Shown here piece after piece: positions 1 to 5,330 of a stretch of 9,222 bases of DNA. The translations under genes were made by a program, and so were the position numbers. The DNA comes from Megamonas sp. UBA1792. Lineage in GTDB: Bacteria > Bacillota_C > Negativicutes > Selenomonadales > Selenomonadaceae. Position 1 is the stretch's first letter; each line of letters begins with the position of its first letter. The DNA is taken from positions 1-9,222 of the forward strand of contig DCFY01000028.1 in the NCBI GenBank assembly GCA_002315155.1, in the 5' to 3' direction. The notes under the pieces were generated by a model, which was not told where the DNA came from, searched no databases, and worked only from the letters and a program-made list of their open reading frames with translations.

Positions 1-92
1 ATTCCATTGAGGAAGTCTCACGCAAGACAGGTATGGGCAAGGGCGCAATAGAACTTATCTGTGAGATGAACCGGGTGCAAAAAAATGTGTAA
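1..92 (+). CDS. 3' end of a DUF6115/SwrB-like protein (partial)
   Basis: Only the last 29 codons are present, read in the frame that begins at base 3 and stops at TAA 90-92. The tail contains KTGMGKGAIELI, a short helix-turn-helix-like pattern (small residue, G-x-G-K-G, then a hydrophobic helix). From knowledge of the family, this resembles the C-terminal end of DUF6115/SwrB-type proteins, whose gene sits directly upstream of rpsB in Bacillus subtilis. The match in position supports the identity, but 29 residues are too few to be sure. A strong terminator follows after a few bases, so this gene ends the preceding transcription unit. The protein could instead be another small membrane-anchored or HTH-tailed protein. 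Confidence 0.5.
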   Translation, partial: SIEEVSRKTGMGKGAIELICEMNRVQKNV

Positions 93-98
93 CGTAAG

Positions 99-145
99 AA
101 AGAGATGCTATGGCTGCTGAGCGGCAAAAGGCATCTCTTTTTTTA
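99..145 (+). terminator. Rho-independent terminator of the upstream gene
   Basis: The arms AAAGAGATGC (99-108) and GCATCTCTTT (131-140) form a perfect 10-bp stem. The intervening sequence can fold again: GCTGC (113-117) pairs with GCGGC (121-125) around TGA, with one G-U pair. The 3' arm runs into a tract of seven T (138-144). The hairpin starts 6 nt after the stop codon at 90-92, as expected for the end of a transcription unit. The stem plus T run is seen directly; termination activity is inferred. Confidence 0.88.
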
Positions 146-221
146 GGATTTAAACAGACGTATTTCTAAAAAAAGAAAGCTAGTAGAAATGTTTGTTGAG
201 AGCTTTGCAAAGTGTGCAGGG

Positions 222-241
222 AAAAAGATTGTAATCTTTTT
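222..241. repeat. Perfect inverted repeat overlapping the rpsB -35 box
   Basis: AAAAAGATT (222-230) and AATCTTTTT (233-241) are perfect inverted arms separated by two bases (GT). The dyad covers the proposed -35 hexamer at 229-234. A second short palindrome, CTTTGCAAAG, lies just upstream at 203-212. Symmetric sites over a -35 box often bind dimeric repressors, so this is a candidate operator. The arms are very AT-rich, so chance or a weak secondary terminator for read-through from the upstream gene is also possible. No known regulator motif was recognised. Confidence 0.4.
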
Positions 242-257
242 GCAGGTATGATATAAT
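229..257 (+). promoter_or_regulatory. Extended -10 promoter for rpsB-tsf
   Basis: A perfect -10 hexamer TATAAT (252-257) is preceded by TGA (249-251), giving the extended -10 pattern TGnTATAAT. The -35 hexamer TTGTAA (229-234) matches the TTGACA consensus at four of six positions and lies at the optimal 17-bp spacing. Transcription would start near A263 and give an rpsB leader of roughly 100 nt. The promoter lies after the upstream terminator and before the structured leader, which is where one is needed. The pattern is that of the housekeeping sigma factor. Confidence 0.8.
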
Positions 258-279
258 TCTTTACGGTGTAAAAAACGCA

Positions 280-336
280 CGCATCTTGACATTTGCACTG
301 TGCCACTTGTGGTGAAAGCAAAGGATGAGAGATGCG
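280..336 (+). promoter_or_regulatory. Structured rpsB 5' leader, candidate S2 autoregulatory RNA
   Basis: Nested helices can be drawn by hand in the leader. P1 pairs CGCATCT (280-286) with AGATGCG (330-336), a perfect 7 bp. P2 pairs TTTGC (292-296) with GCAAA (318-322). P3 pairs CCA (303-305) with TGG (310-312) and closes a CTTG tetraloop. Asymmetric internal loops lie between them (287-291 with 323-329, and 297-302 with 313-317). An alternative pairing of TGCACT (294-299) with GGTGCA (356-361) would break P2 and mask the ribosome-binding site. It is known that S2 represses rpsB-tsf through its leader in E. coli; a similar role here is inference. No match to a named RNA family is claimed. Confidence 0.5.
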
Positions 337-366
337 GAGGAAAACTAAAACAGGAGGTGCACCAAC

Positions 367-1107
367 ATGGCAGTTATATCCATGAAACAATTATTAGAAG
401 CAGGTGTTCATTTCGGACATCAGACGAGACGATGGAACCCGAAGATGGCAAAGTACATTTTCACAGAACGTAATGGTATTTATATCATCGATTTACAGAA
501 GACGGTAAGAAAAGTTGACGAAGCTTACAATTTTCTTCGCAGTGTAGCTGAAGAAGGCAAATCTGTTCTTTTTGTCGGAACAAAGAAGCAGGCACAGGAA
601 GCTGTAAAAGACGAAGCACTCAAAGCTGATATGTATTATGTCAACGAAAGATGGCTCGGTGGAATGATGACGAATTTCCAGACGATCCAGAAACGTATTA
701 CTCGTATGAAGAAGCTTGAAGCTATGGAAGAAGATGGTACTTTTGAAGTACTCACAAAGAAAGAAGTTCTTTCTCTTCGCCATGAAATGGAAAAATTGCA
801 GAAATTCCTTGGTGGTATCAAGGACATGAACAGGCTTCCGGGCGCACTGTTTATTGTTGATCCACGTAAAGAAAGAATTGCTGTAGCTGAAGCAAGAAAG
901 CTTAATATTCCAATCGTTGCAATTGTTGATACGAATTGTGATCCGGACGAAATTGACTATGTAATTCCTGGTAATGATGATGCAATTCGTGCGGTAAAGC
1001 TTTTGACAGGTCGTATGGCAGATGCTGTTATTGAAGGACATCAGGGGCAGGACGGCGAAGCAGAAGAAGTTGCAGATGCTGTTGCTAAAGAAAACGAAGC
1101 TGAATAA
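367..1107 (+). CDS. rpsB: 30S ribosomal protein S2
   Basis: This 246-residue protein is ribosomal protein S2, which sits on the back of the 30S subunit between head and body and is needed for S1 binding and initiation in many bacteria. The N-terminal signature [22 protein letters not shown] starts at residue 6, followed by YIIDLQKT (39-46). The second family signature lies at 158-194 (PGALFIVDP, then the [14 protein letters not shown] stretch). Length is typical. An acidic tail from about residue 224 (EAEE, ENEAE) is the usual variable S2 end. The ATG is set by a perfect AGGAGGTG at 352-359 with 7 nt of spacing. It is the first gene after a strong promoter and structured leader and is followed by tsf, the classic pair. 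Confidence 0.98.
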   Translation: MAVISMKQLLEAGVHFGHQTRRWNPKMAKYIFTERNGIYIIDLQKTVRKVDEAYNFLRSVAEEGKSVLFVGTKKQAQEAVKDEALKADMYYVNERWLGGMMTNFQTIQKRITRMKKLEAMEEDGTFEVLTKKEVLSLRHEMEKLQKFLGGIKDMNRLPGALFIVDPRKERIAVAEARKLNIPIVAIVDTNCDPDEIDYVIPGNDDAIRAVKLLTGRMADAVIEGHQGQDGEAEEVADAVAKENEAE

Positions 1108-1130
1108 GTAAAAATAAATATGTATGAAAC

Positions 1131-1157
1131 GGGGTAAGGGTTTTATCCCTTACCTTT
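1131..1157 (+). terminator. Intercistronic hairpin between rpsB and tsf, possible attenuator
   Basis: GGTAAGGG (1133-1140) and CCCTTACC (1147-1154) form a perfect 8-bp stem with a TTTTAT loop, extendable by two G-U pairs. Only three T follow before G, so it is a weak terminator at most. It lies in the 72-nt gap between rpsB and tsf, upstream of the tsf ribosome site. It may trim tsf expression relative to rpsB or protect a processed 3' end. The hairpin is seen; its role is inferred. Confidence 0.5.
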
Positions 1158-1179
1158 GCTTATATCTAGGAGGATTTAT

Positions 1180-1830
1180 ATGGCAAATATTACTGCTGCA
1201 ATGGTAAAAGAATTGCGTGAACTTACGGGTGCAGGCATGATGGATTGCAAAAAAGCATTAGTACACACAGAAGGCGATAAGGAAAAAGCGATTGACTTTC
1301 TGCGTGAAAAAGGCCTTGCTGCTGCAGCCAAAAAAGCTGGCCGTGTAGCTGCTGAGGGTGCGGTTACATCCTATATTCATGCAGGCGGAAAAATTGGTGT
1401 TCTAGTTGAAATCAACTGCGAAACTGATTTTGTCGCAAACACGGATGACTTTAAGAGTTTTGCCCGTGACATTGCAATGCAGATTGCAGCTGCTAATCCG
1501 GCATGTGTACGTCGTGAAGAAGTTGATACAAAAGAGCTTGACCATGAACGGGAAGTTCTTCGTGAACAGGCGTTGAATGAAGGTAAGCCGGAAAAAATCG
1601 TTGAAAAGATGGTTACGGGTCGTATTGAAAAATATTATAAGGAAGTTTGTCTTATGGAACAGCCTTATATTAAAGATCCGGATCAAACAATTACAGATAT
1701 TGTAAAAGCAAAGATCGCTAAGATTGGTGAAAACATTTCTATTCGTAGATTTGTAAGATATCAACTTGGTGAAGGCATTGAAAAAAGAGTAGATGATTTT
1801 GCTGCGGAAGTAATGGCTGCAGCTAAATAA
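1180..1830 (+). CDS. tsf: Translation elongation factor Ts
   Basis: EF-Ts is the nucleotide-exchange factor that releases GDP from EF-Tu in the cytoplasm. The 216-residue product shows the N-terminal UBA-like domain with the signature [15 protein letters not shown] (13-27), and the EF-Tu contact motif TDFVAN (82-87), the counterpart of the TDFV motif that inserts near the EF-Tu Mg site. It is a short-form EF-Ts, shorter than the roughly 280-295 residues of the E. coli and Bacillus proteins. It has one core subdomain, a helical linker and a C-terminal helix, like thermophile and clostridial forms. ATG 1180 is chosen because AGGAGG lies at 1168-1173 with 6 nt spacing; the in-frame TTG at 1156 lies inside the upstream hairpin arm and would add eight unconserved residues. 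Confidence 0.97.
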   Translation: MANITAAMVKELRELTGAGMMDCKKALVHTEGDKEKAIDFLREKGLAAAAKKAGRVAAEGAVTSYIHAGGKIGVLVEINCETDFVANTDDFKSFARDIAMQIAAANPACVRREEVDTKELDHEREVLREQALNEGKPEKIVEKMVTGRIEKYYKEVCLMEQPYIKDPDQTITDIVKAKIAKIGENISIRRFVRYQLGEGIEKRVDDFAAEVMAAAK

Positions 1831-1832
1831 TG

Positions 1833-1861
1833 AAAAGAGAACACTTTGTGTTCTCTTTTTT
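1833..1861 (+). terminator. Rho-independent terminator after tsf
   Basis: AAGAGAACAC (1835-1844) and GTGTTCTCTT (1848-1857) form a perfect 10-bp stem with a TTT loop, running into six T (1856-1861) and flanked by A on the 5' side. It begins two bases after the tsf stop. The A run and T run on either side could make it function in both directions, but no gene converges here. It separates the rpsB-tsf unit from pyrH. Confidence 0.92.
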
Positions 1862-1937
1862 AAAAATAAAAAATAGTAAATAGTAAACAGGAATATAGAG
1901 CATAGTTGTAGAAAGATAAAAAGATGGTTCAATTTGG

Positions 1938-1954
1938 ATGGAGGGTTTACTTTG
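1938..1954 (+). promoter_or_regulatory. Ribosome-binding site and TTG start of pyrH
   Basis: GATGGAGGG (1938-1945 and flank) is a good Shine-Dalgarno sequence placed 6 nt before TTG at 1952-1954. No ATG or GTG in this frame is near. The alternative in-frame TTG at 1934 would put this Shine-Dalgarno inside the gene as codons DGG. The site therefore decides the start in favour of 1952. Confidence 0.75.
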
Positions 1955-2677
1955 GAGACAGCGAAATATAAGCGTGTGATTCTGAAATTAAGCGGGGAAT
2001 CTTTAGCAGGGGATCAGGGGTTTGGTATTAATCCGATTACTGTTGAGTCGATTGCTTCACAGATAAAGGAAATAAGAAAGCACGCTATTGATGTTGCAGC
2101 TGTTGTCGGAGGCGGCAATATTTGGCGCGGACTAGCAGGTAGTGCAAAGGGAATGGATCGTGCGACAGCAGATTATATGGGAATGCTGGCAACAGTAATG
2201 AACTCTTTGGCGCTACAGGATGCACTTGAAAAGATGTTTGTGGATACTCGGGTGCAGAGTGCAATAGAGATGCGTCAGGTTGCAGAACCTTATATTCGCC
2301 GGAAGGCAATTCGTCATTTGGAAAAGGGACGTGTTGTTATTTTTGCAGCAGGGACAGGAAACCCATACTTTTCGACTGATACGACGGCAGCACTACGAGC
2401 CGCTGAAATTGAAGCGGATGTTATTCTTATGGCGAAGAAAAATACGGATGGTGTCTATGATTCCGATCCAAATCATAATCCGGATGCAAAGAAGTTTGAT
2501 AAACTTGAGTATATTGAAGTTTTGCAACGAGGTTTAGCTGTTATGGATTCTACGGCTACGAGTCTTTGCATGGATAATAAGATTCCAATTGTTGTGTTCA
2601 ATATTGATAATCATGAAAACATTTTACGTGTAGCACTTGGCGAAAACATTGGTACAACGATAGGAGGAAAAAAATAA
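1952..2677 (+). CDS. pyrH: UMP kinase
   Basis: PyrH is the hexameric bacterial UMP kinase (amino-acid kinase fold) that phosphorylates UMP to UDP in the cytoplasm, feeding RNA, DNA and UDP-sugar synthesis. From the TTG start the product has 241 residues, the usual length. Visible motifs are KLSGES (12-17, phosphate binding), GGGNIWRG (53-60), [11 protein letters not shown] (74-84, UMP site), [19 protein letters not shown] (132-150) and [11 protein letters not shown] (163-173, nucleotide site). The start is supported by GGAGGG 6 nt upstream. The gene follows a strong terminator, and I could not find a convincing promoter in 1862-1937. It therefore depends either on a weak local promoter or on read-through. 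Its stop TAA shares a base with the frr start. Confidence 0.96.
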   Translation: METAKYKRVILKLSGESLAGDQGFGINPITVESIASQIKEIRKHAIDVAAVVGGGNIWRGLAGSAKGMDRATADYMGMLATVMNSLALQDALEKMFVDTRVQSAIEMRQVAEPYIRRKAIRHLEKGRVVIFAAGTGNPYFSTDTTAALRAAEIEADVILMAKKNTDGVYDSDPNHNPDAKKFDKLEYIEVLQRGLAVMDSTATSLCMDNKIPIVVFNIDNHENILRVALGENIGTTIGGKK

Positions 2678-3234
2678 TGATCAAAGCTATTTTTAGCTCA
2701 CATGAAGAACGTATGGAAAAATCTCTTGAAGCGCTTAAACGCGAGTATGCTTCACTTCGTGCAGGAAGAGCAACGCCGGCACTTCTTGATAAAGTTATGG
2801 TAGATTATTATGGTGCATCGGTACCCATTAGTCAGGTAGCAAATATATCAGTTCCGGAACCCCGAATGATTATGATTCAGCCTTGGGAAAAGACGATGCT
2901 TCACGAGATCGAAAAATCAATCATGAAATCTGATCTTGGACTTAATCCTAATTCAGATGGCACGGCAATACGGTTGTCGATACCACAGCTTACGCAGGAT
3001 CGACGTGCAGATCTTGTTAAGACGGTTAACAAGAAAGCTGAAGAAGCAAAGATTTCAGTACGTAATATTCGCCGTGATGCAAATGATGCTGTAAAGAAAC
3101 TTGAAAAGAGTAAGGAAGTTACAGAGGACGAAGCGAAAAAAGCACAGGAAGACATGCAGAAGCTTGTTGATGTCTATATAAAACATATTAGTGAAACACA
3201 AGCAATAAAAGAAAAAGAAGTTATGGAAGTCTGA
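2677..3234 (+). CDS. frr: Ribosome recycling factor
   Basis: RRF works with EF-G to split post-termination ribosomes. The 185-residue product has the standard length and features. The N-terminal helix with SLRAGRATPALLDKV (26-40) is followed by the beta domain, which includes YYGASVPISQVANISVPEPR (44-63) and the MIQPWEK segment (66-72). The two C-terminal long helices carry RNIRRDAND (129-137), in which the conserved Arg at 132 contacts rRNA. The ATG at 2677 overlaps the pyrH stop by one base (TAATG), and AGGAGG at 2662-2667 lies 9 nt upstream, so the two genes are probably translationally coupled. Confidence 0.97.
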   Translation: MIKAIFSSHEERMEKSLEALKREYASLRAGRATPALLDKVMVDYYGASVPISQVANISVPEPRMIMIQPWEKTMLHEIEKSIMKSDLGLNPNSDGTAIRLSIPQLTQDRRADLVKTVNKKAEEAKISVRNIRRDANDAVKKLEKSKEVTEDEAKKAQEDMQKLVDVYIKHISETQAIKEKEVMEV

Positions 3235-3235
3235 T

Positions 3236-3442
3236 ATGGTTGATGTTATAGGTCGTCCACTTGCGGAAGCTGAGGCTATGCTGCAGGCGGGAAAAATTCC
3301 ATATACTGTGGTGCGTACATACCCTACGCGTGATTTTTTCAAGGTTGATGAGGACTGTCTCTACATTGTCCGTCAGAAAATAATAGATGATGGAACTTTG
3401 CAGATTGCCATTGCGGCAAAGCTGCGAAAGGAGGTGTCTTGA
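3236..3442 (+). CDS. Small conserved-looking protein, possible PASTA-like fold
   Basis: This 68-residue ORF has no assigned function. It begins one base after the frr stop (TGATATG) and ends one base before the ferredoxin start, so it is locked into the operon. Its N-terminal half reads VIGRPLAEAEAMLQAGKIPYTVV (4-26), resembling the start of a PASTA repeat (V-x-G-x-x-x-x-x-A-x-x-x-L-x-x-x-G, then a strand). The C-terminal half (YIVRQKIIDDGTLQIAIAAKL) looks like the matching beta strands. There is no signal peptide or membrane segment, which is odd for a PASTA domain, normally extracellular. The ribosome site is weak (GGAAG, 3225-3229), which fits translation by reinitiation after frr. The fold is inferred from pattern only. 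Confidence 0.75.
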   Translation: MVDVIGRPLAEAEAMLQAGKIPYTVVRTYPTRDFFKVDEDCLYIVRQKIIDDGTLQIAIAAKLRKEVS

Positions 3443-3443
3443 T

Positions 3444-3614
3444 ATGGCTTACAAAATTGGCGATGAATGTATTTCCTGTGGATCTTGTGCTGGGACTTGT
3501 CCCGTTGGCGCAATTTCTGAAGGTGATGCACACTATGAAATCGATGCTGAAAAATGCGTAGACTGTGGTGCCTGCGCTGCTGGGTGTCCGGTAGCTGCTA
3601 TTTCAGCTCCTTGA
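3444..3614 (+). CDS. 2[4Fe-4S] clostridial-type ferredoxin
   Basis: The 56-residue product is a small low-potential cytoplasmic electron carrier. Two canonical cluster motifs are visible: C9-x2-C12-x2-C15-x3-C19-P and C38-x2-C41-x2-C44-x3-C48-P. The halves show the usual internal pseudo-repeat, including AIS at 23-25 and 52-54. The size and symmetry are those of clostridial 2[4Fe-4S] ferredoxins, typical of anaerobes. ATG 3444 is set by AAAGGAGGTG (3427-3436), a near-complete anti-16S match 7 nt upstream. An upstream in-frame ATG at 3387 lies inside the preceding gene and adds unrelated residues. The gene is not part of the standard frr-uppS block; a role in supplying electrons to IspG, encoded downstream, is inference. 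Confidence 0.96.
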   Translation: MAYKIGDECISCGSCAGTCPVGAISEGDAHYEIDAEKCVDCGACAAGCPVAAISAP

Positions 3615-3618
3615 TGAA

Positions 3619-3660
3619 AGGCCCCTCTTTTTTGGTGAGAGGGGCTTATTTCTTGCATTT
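3619..3660 (+). terminator. GC-rich hairpin after the ferredoxin, partial terminator
   Basis: GCCCCTCTT (3621-3629) pairs with GAGAGGGGC (3637-3645) with one G-U pair, and the stem extends by two more pairs at its base. The following tract, TTATTTCTTGCATTTT, is interrupted, so termination is likely incomplete. The hairpin sits between the ferredoxin stop and uppS, and no clear promoter is visible before uppS, so read-through is probably needed. It could set a step down in expression from the ferredoxin to the lipid genes, or protect a processed 3' end. Confidence 0.7.
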
Positions 3661-3677
3661 TATATGGGAGAGTCAAT

Positions 3678-4475
3678 ATGTGGAAAAAATTTTTCGGCAA
3701 AACAGAACAAGAATTAAATGAAAACAGAATAGATGGTTCAAAGTCTATTTATGATGGGGTAAATAAAGATTGTCTGCCAGCGCATGTTGCAATTATTATG
3801 GATGGGAATGGTCGCTGGGCACAACATAAAGGGCTTATGCGTGCAGCTGGGCATAAAGCTGGAGTAGATGCACTAAAGCAGATATTGAAAGTCGCAATTG
3901 ATTTAAAAATAGGAGCATTGACGGTATATGCATTTTCTACGGAAAACTGGAAGAGACCGCATGCCGAAGTTGATTTTTTGATGCGTCTTTTTTCAGAGTA
4001 TCTTATAAAAGAAATTGATGAAATGGATGCAGACCATGTAAAGGTGCGATTCCTTGGGCGAATAGATGAGTTATCAAAGGGGTTGCAAAATCAAGTAGAG
4101 AATGCTCAGATGCGGACAAAGGAAAATACCGGGGTCAGGTTCAATATTGCGGTCAATTATGGTGGTCGTGATGAGCTTATCCGCGCTGTTAAAATAATTG
4201 CAGAACAGACAGCAGCAGGAAAATTGTCTGTAAGTCATATCGATGAAGCTCAGATTGAAAAGAATCTGGATACGGCGGGACTTCCACCAGTGGATTTATT
4301 GATTCGAACGAGTGGTGATATGCGTTTGAGCAATTTTCTGCTATGGCAGTCAGCTTATGCGGAATTTTGGTTTACAGATACGAATTGGCCGGATTTCGCA
4401 CCGGAATGTTTTGTAGAGGCGCTTACTGATTTTCAAAAGCGTGATCGGCGCTTTGGCGGTTTGAAAAATAAATAA
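3678..4475 (+). CDS. uppS: Undecaprenyl diphosphate synthase (cis-prenyltransferase)
   Basis: UppS adds isopentenyl diphosphate units to farnesyl diphosphate with cis geometry to make the C55 carrier lipid for peptidoglycan and other wall polymers. The 265-residue product shows HVAIIMDGNGRWA (36-48, catalytic Asp42), TVYAFSTENWKRP (82-94), NIAVNYGGRDELIRA (156-170), LLIRTSGDMRLSNFLLWQ (207-224), AEFWFTDTNWPDF (228-240, Mg-binding Glu229) and the RRFGG end. Residue 214 is Asp where E. coli has Glu198, a conservative change. About 30 variable residues precede the core. ATG 3678 follows GGGAGAG at 3666-3672. The gene fits the conserved order before cdsA. Confidence 0.96.
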   Translation: MWKKFFGKTEQELNENRIDGSKSIYDGVNKDCLPAHVAIIMDGNGRWAQHKGLMRAAGHKAGVDALKQILKVAIDLKIGALTVYAFSTENWKRPHAEVDFLMRLFSEYLIKEIDEMDADHVKVRFLGRIDELSKGLQNQVENAQMRTKENTGVRFNIAVNYGGRDELIRAVKIIAEQTAAGKLSVSHIDEAQIEKNLDTAGLPPVDLLIRTSGDMRLSNFLLWQSAYAEFWFTDTNWPDFAPECFVEALTDFQKRDRRFGGLKNK

Positions 4476-4478
4476 TAT

Positions 4479-4495
4479 GGTGGGTGCATGTTTTG
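4479..4495 (+). promoter_or_regulatory. Ribosome-binding site and likely TTG start of cdsA
   Basis: GGTGGGTG (4479-4486) resembles the GGAGGTG core and ends 6 nt before TTG at 4493-4495, the same spacing as other genes here. The in-frame GTG at 4484 lies within this element and has no Shine-Dalgarno upstream of it. TTG 4493 is therefore preferred, though GTG 4484 (three residues longer) cannot be excluded. Confidence 0.5.
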
Positions 4496-5320
4496 ATTAT
4501 AAGAATTATTACGGGTATTGTCGGAATGGCGATAGCAGCCTATGTTATTCAGTATGGCGAGTGGCTTTTTAGTGCGGTGGTTTTACTTTTATCATTGATT
4601 GGCTGGCATGAATTTTCTCGGGCTTTTGCAAAGAAAGGATTGCGGCTGGCCTATTTTCCTGGTATGCTGGCACTTTTTCTCTTGTGGGGATGCATATGGC
4701 TGGGGAATACGGATGAAGTGATGGCTGTACTGGTTGCTACAGTACTTGTTGTTTTGGCAAAGTCGGTGTTTATGCATGCCAGTTTTTCGATTGAAGCAGC
4801 ATGTGTTTCGATTGCTGGTATTATGTATGTTGGGCTGCCATTTTCGTATTTGCTACTGCTTCGGTTTATGGGAGCAGATACAAGTGTGACCTCAGTTGTT
4901 GGAAATATGTCACTGGGGTGTACAGTTTTATGGCTGGCACTTATTGGGACATGGGCAAGTGATACTTTTGCGTTTTTTACCGGATCTTTACTGGGTAAAC
5001 ATAAACTTTGTCCGGGAATCAGTCCGAACAAGACGATCGAAGGTTTTGTCGGAGGCATATTGGGGACAACATTTGTTGTTATGGGAATGGGTGTTTTGTT
5101 CTCATTTTATTTTTTACATATGGTAATAATGGGCATTTGTATTGCACTTATGGCAACCGTAGGGGATCTTGTGGAATCTTCTTTTAAGAGATATACAGGG
5201 ATAAAGGATTCCGGGTCGCTCATTCCTGGACATGGTGGAGTACTTGATCGTTTTGACAGCGTATTGTTTACAGTTCCCTTTGTTTATTATTATGTACAAG
5301 TATTCAATATCTTCGGATAG
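4493..5320 (+). CDS. cdsA: Phosphatidate cytidylyltransferase
   Basis: CdsA is an integral membrane enzyme that makes CDP-diacylglycerol from phosphatidic acid and CTP, the branch point for bacterial phospholipids. The 275-residue product is largely hydrophobic, with several membrane segments (for example about 4-20, 25-38, 55-71, 77-93, 140-165, 187-209 and 211-226). The C-terminal family signature is complete at 230-255: SFKRYTGIKDSGSLIPGHGG, then VLDRFD, which carries the metal-binding Asp residues and the HGG. A conserved SPNKTIEGFVGG loop lies at 177-188. The start is ambiguous: GTG 4484 is possible, but TTG 4493 has the better-placed ribosome site. The stop overlaps the dxr Shine-Dalgarno. 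Confidence 0.95.
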   Translation: MIIRIITGIVGMAIAAYVIQYGEWLFSAVVLLLSLIGWHEFSRAFAKKGLRLAYFPGMLALFLLWGCIWLGNTDEVMAVLVATVLVVLAKSVFMHASFSIEAACVSIAGIMYVGLPFSYLLLLRFMGADTSVTSVVGNMSLGCTVLWLALIGTWASDTFAFFTGSLLGKHKLCPGISPNKTIEGFVGGILGTTFVVMGMGVLFSFYFLHMVIMGICIALMATVGDLVESSFKRYTGIKDSGSLIPGHGGVLDRFDSVLFTVPFVYYYVQVFNIFG

Positions 5321-5330
5321 GAGTAGATAA

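Noticed and set aside
286..314. Perfect TTGACA at 286-291 as a second rpsB promoter
   Set aside because: At 17-bp spacing the -10 position reads GTGGTG, with no TATAAT-like hexamer nearby. The sequence is better explained as part of the leader helix region.
166..390. Minus-strand frame of 74 codons covering the rpsB promoter and leader
   Set aside because: It overlaps the promoter, structured leader and rpsB start, has no plausible ribosome site and no recognisable features.
493..1041. Long minus-strand open frame of 182 codons opposite rpsB
   Set aside because: It is antisense to a clearly conserved ribosomal protein gene. Its translation is rich in Asn, Ser, Phe and Cys with no domain pattern and no ribosome site, as expected of a shadow frame.
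1180..1830. EF-Ts as a truncated gene because it is only 216 residues
   Set aside because: Short EF-Ts forms are known in clostridial and thermophilic lineages. Here the signatures are intact, the C-terminal helix is present and a terminator follows the stop, so it is a complete short form.
1402..1932. Minus-strand open frame of 176 codons opposite tsf and the following terminator
   Set aside because: It runs through the tsf terminator and gives a low-complexity Phe/Asn/Ile-rich product without recognisable motifs, so it is a shadow of tsf.
3444..3614. Ferredoxin as evidence of horizontal transfer into the operon
   Set aside because: Base use looks like its neighbours, the junctions are tight, and there are no repeats or mobile-element remnants around it.
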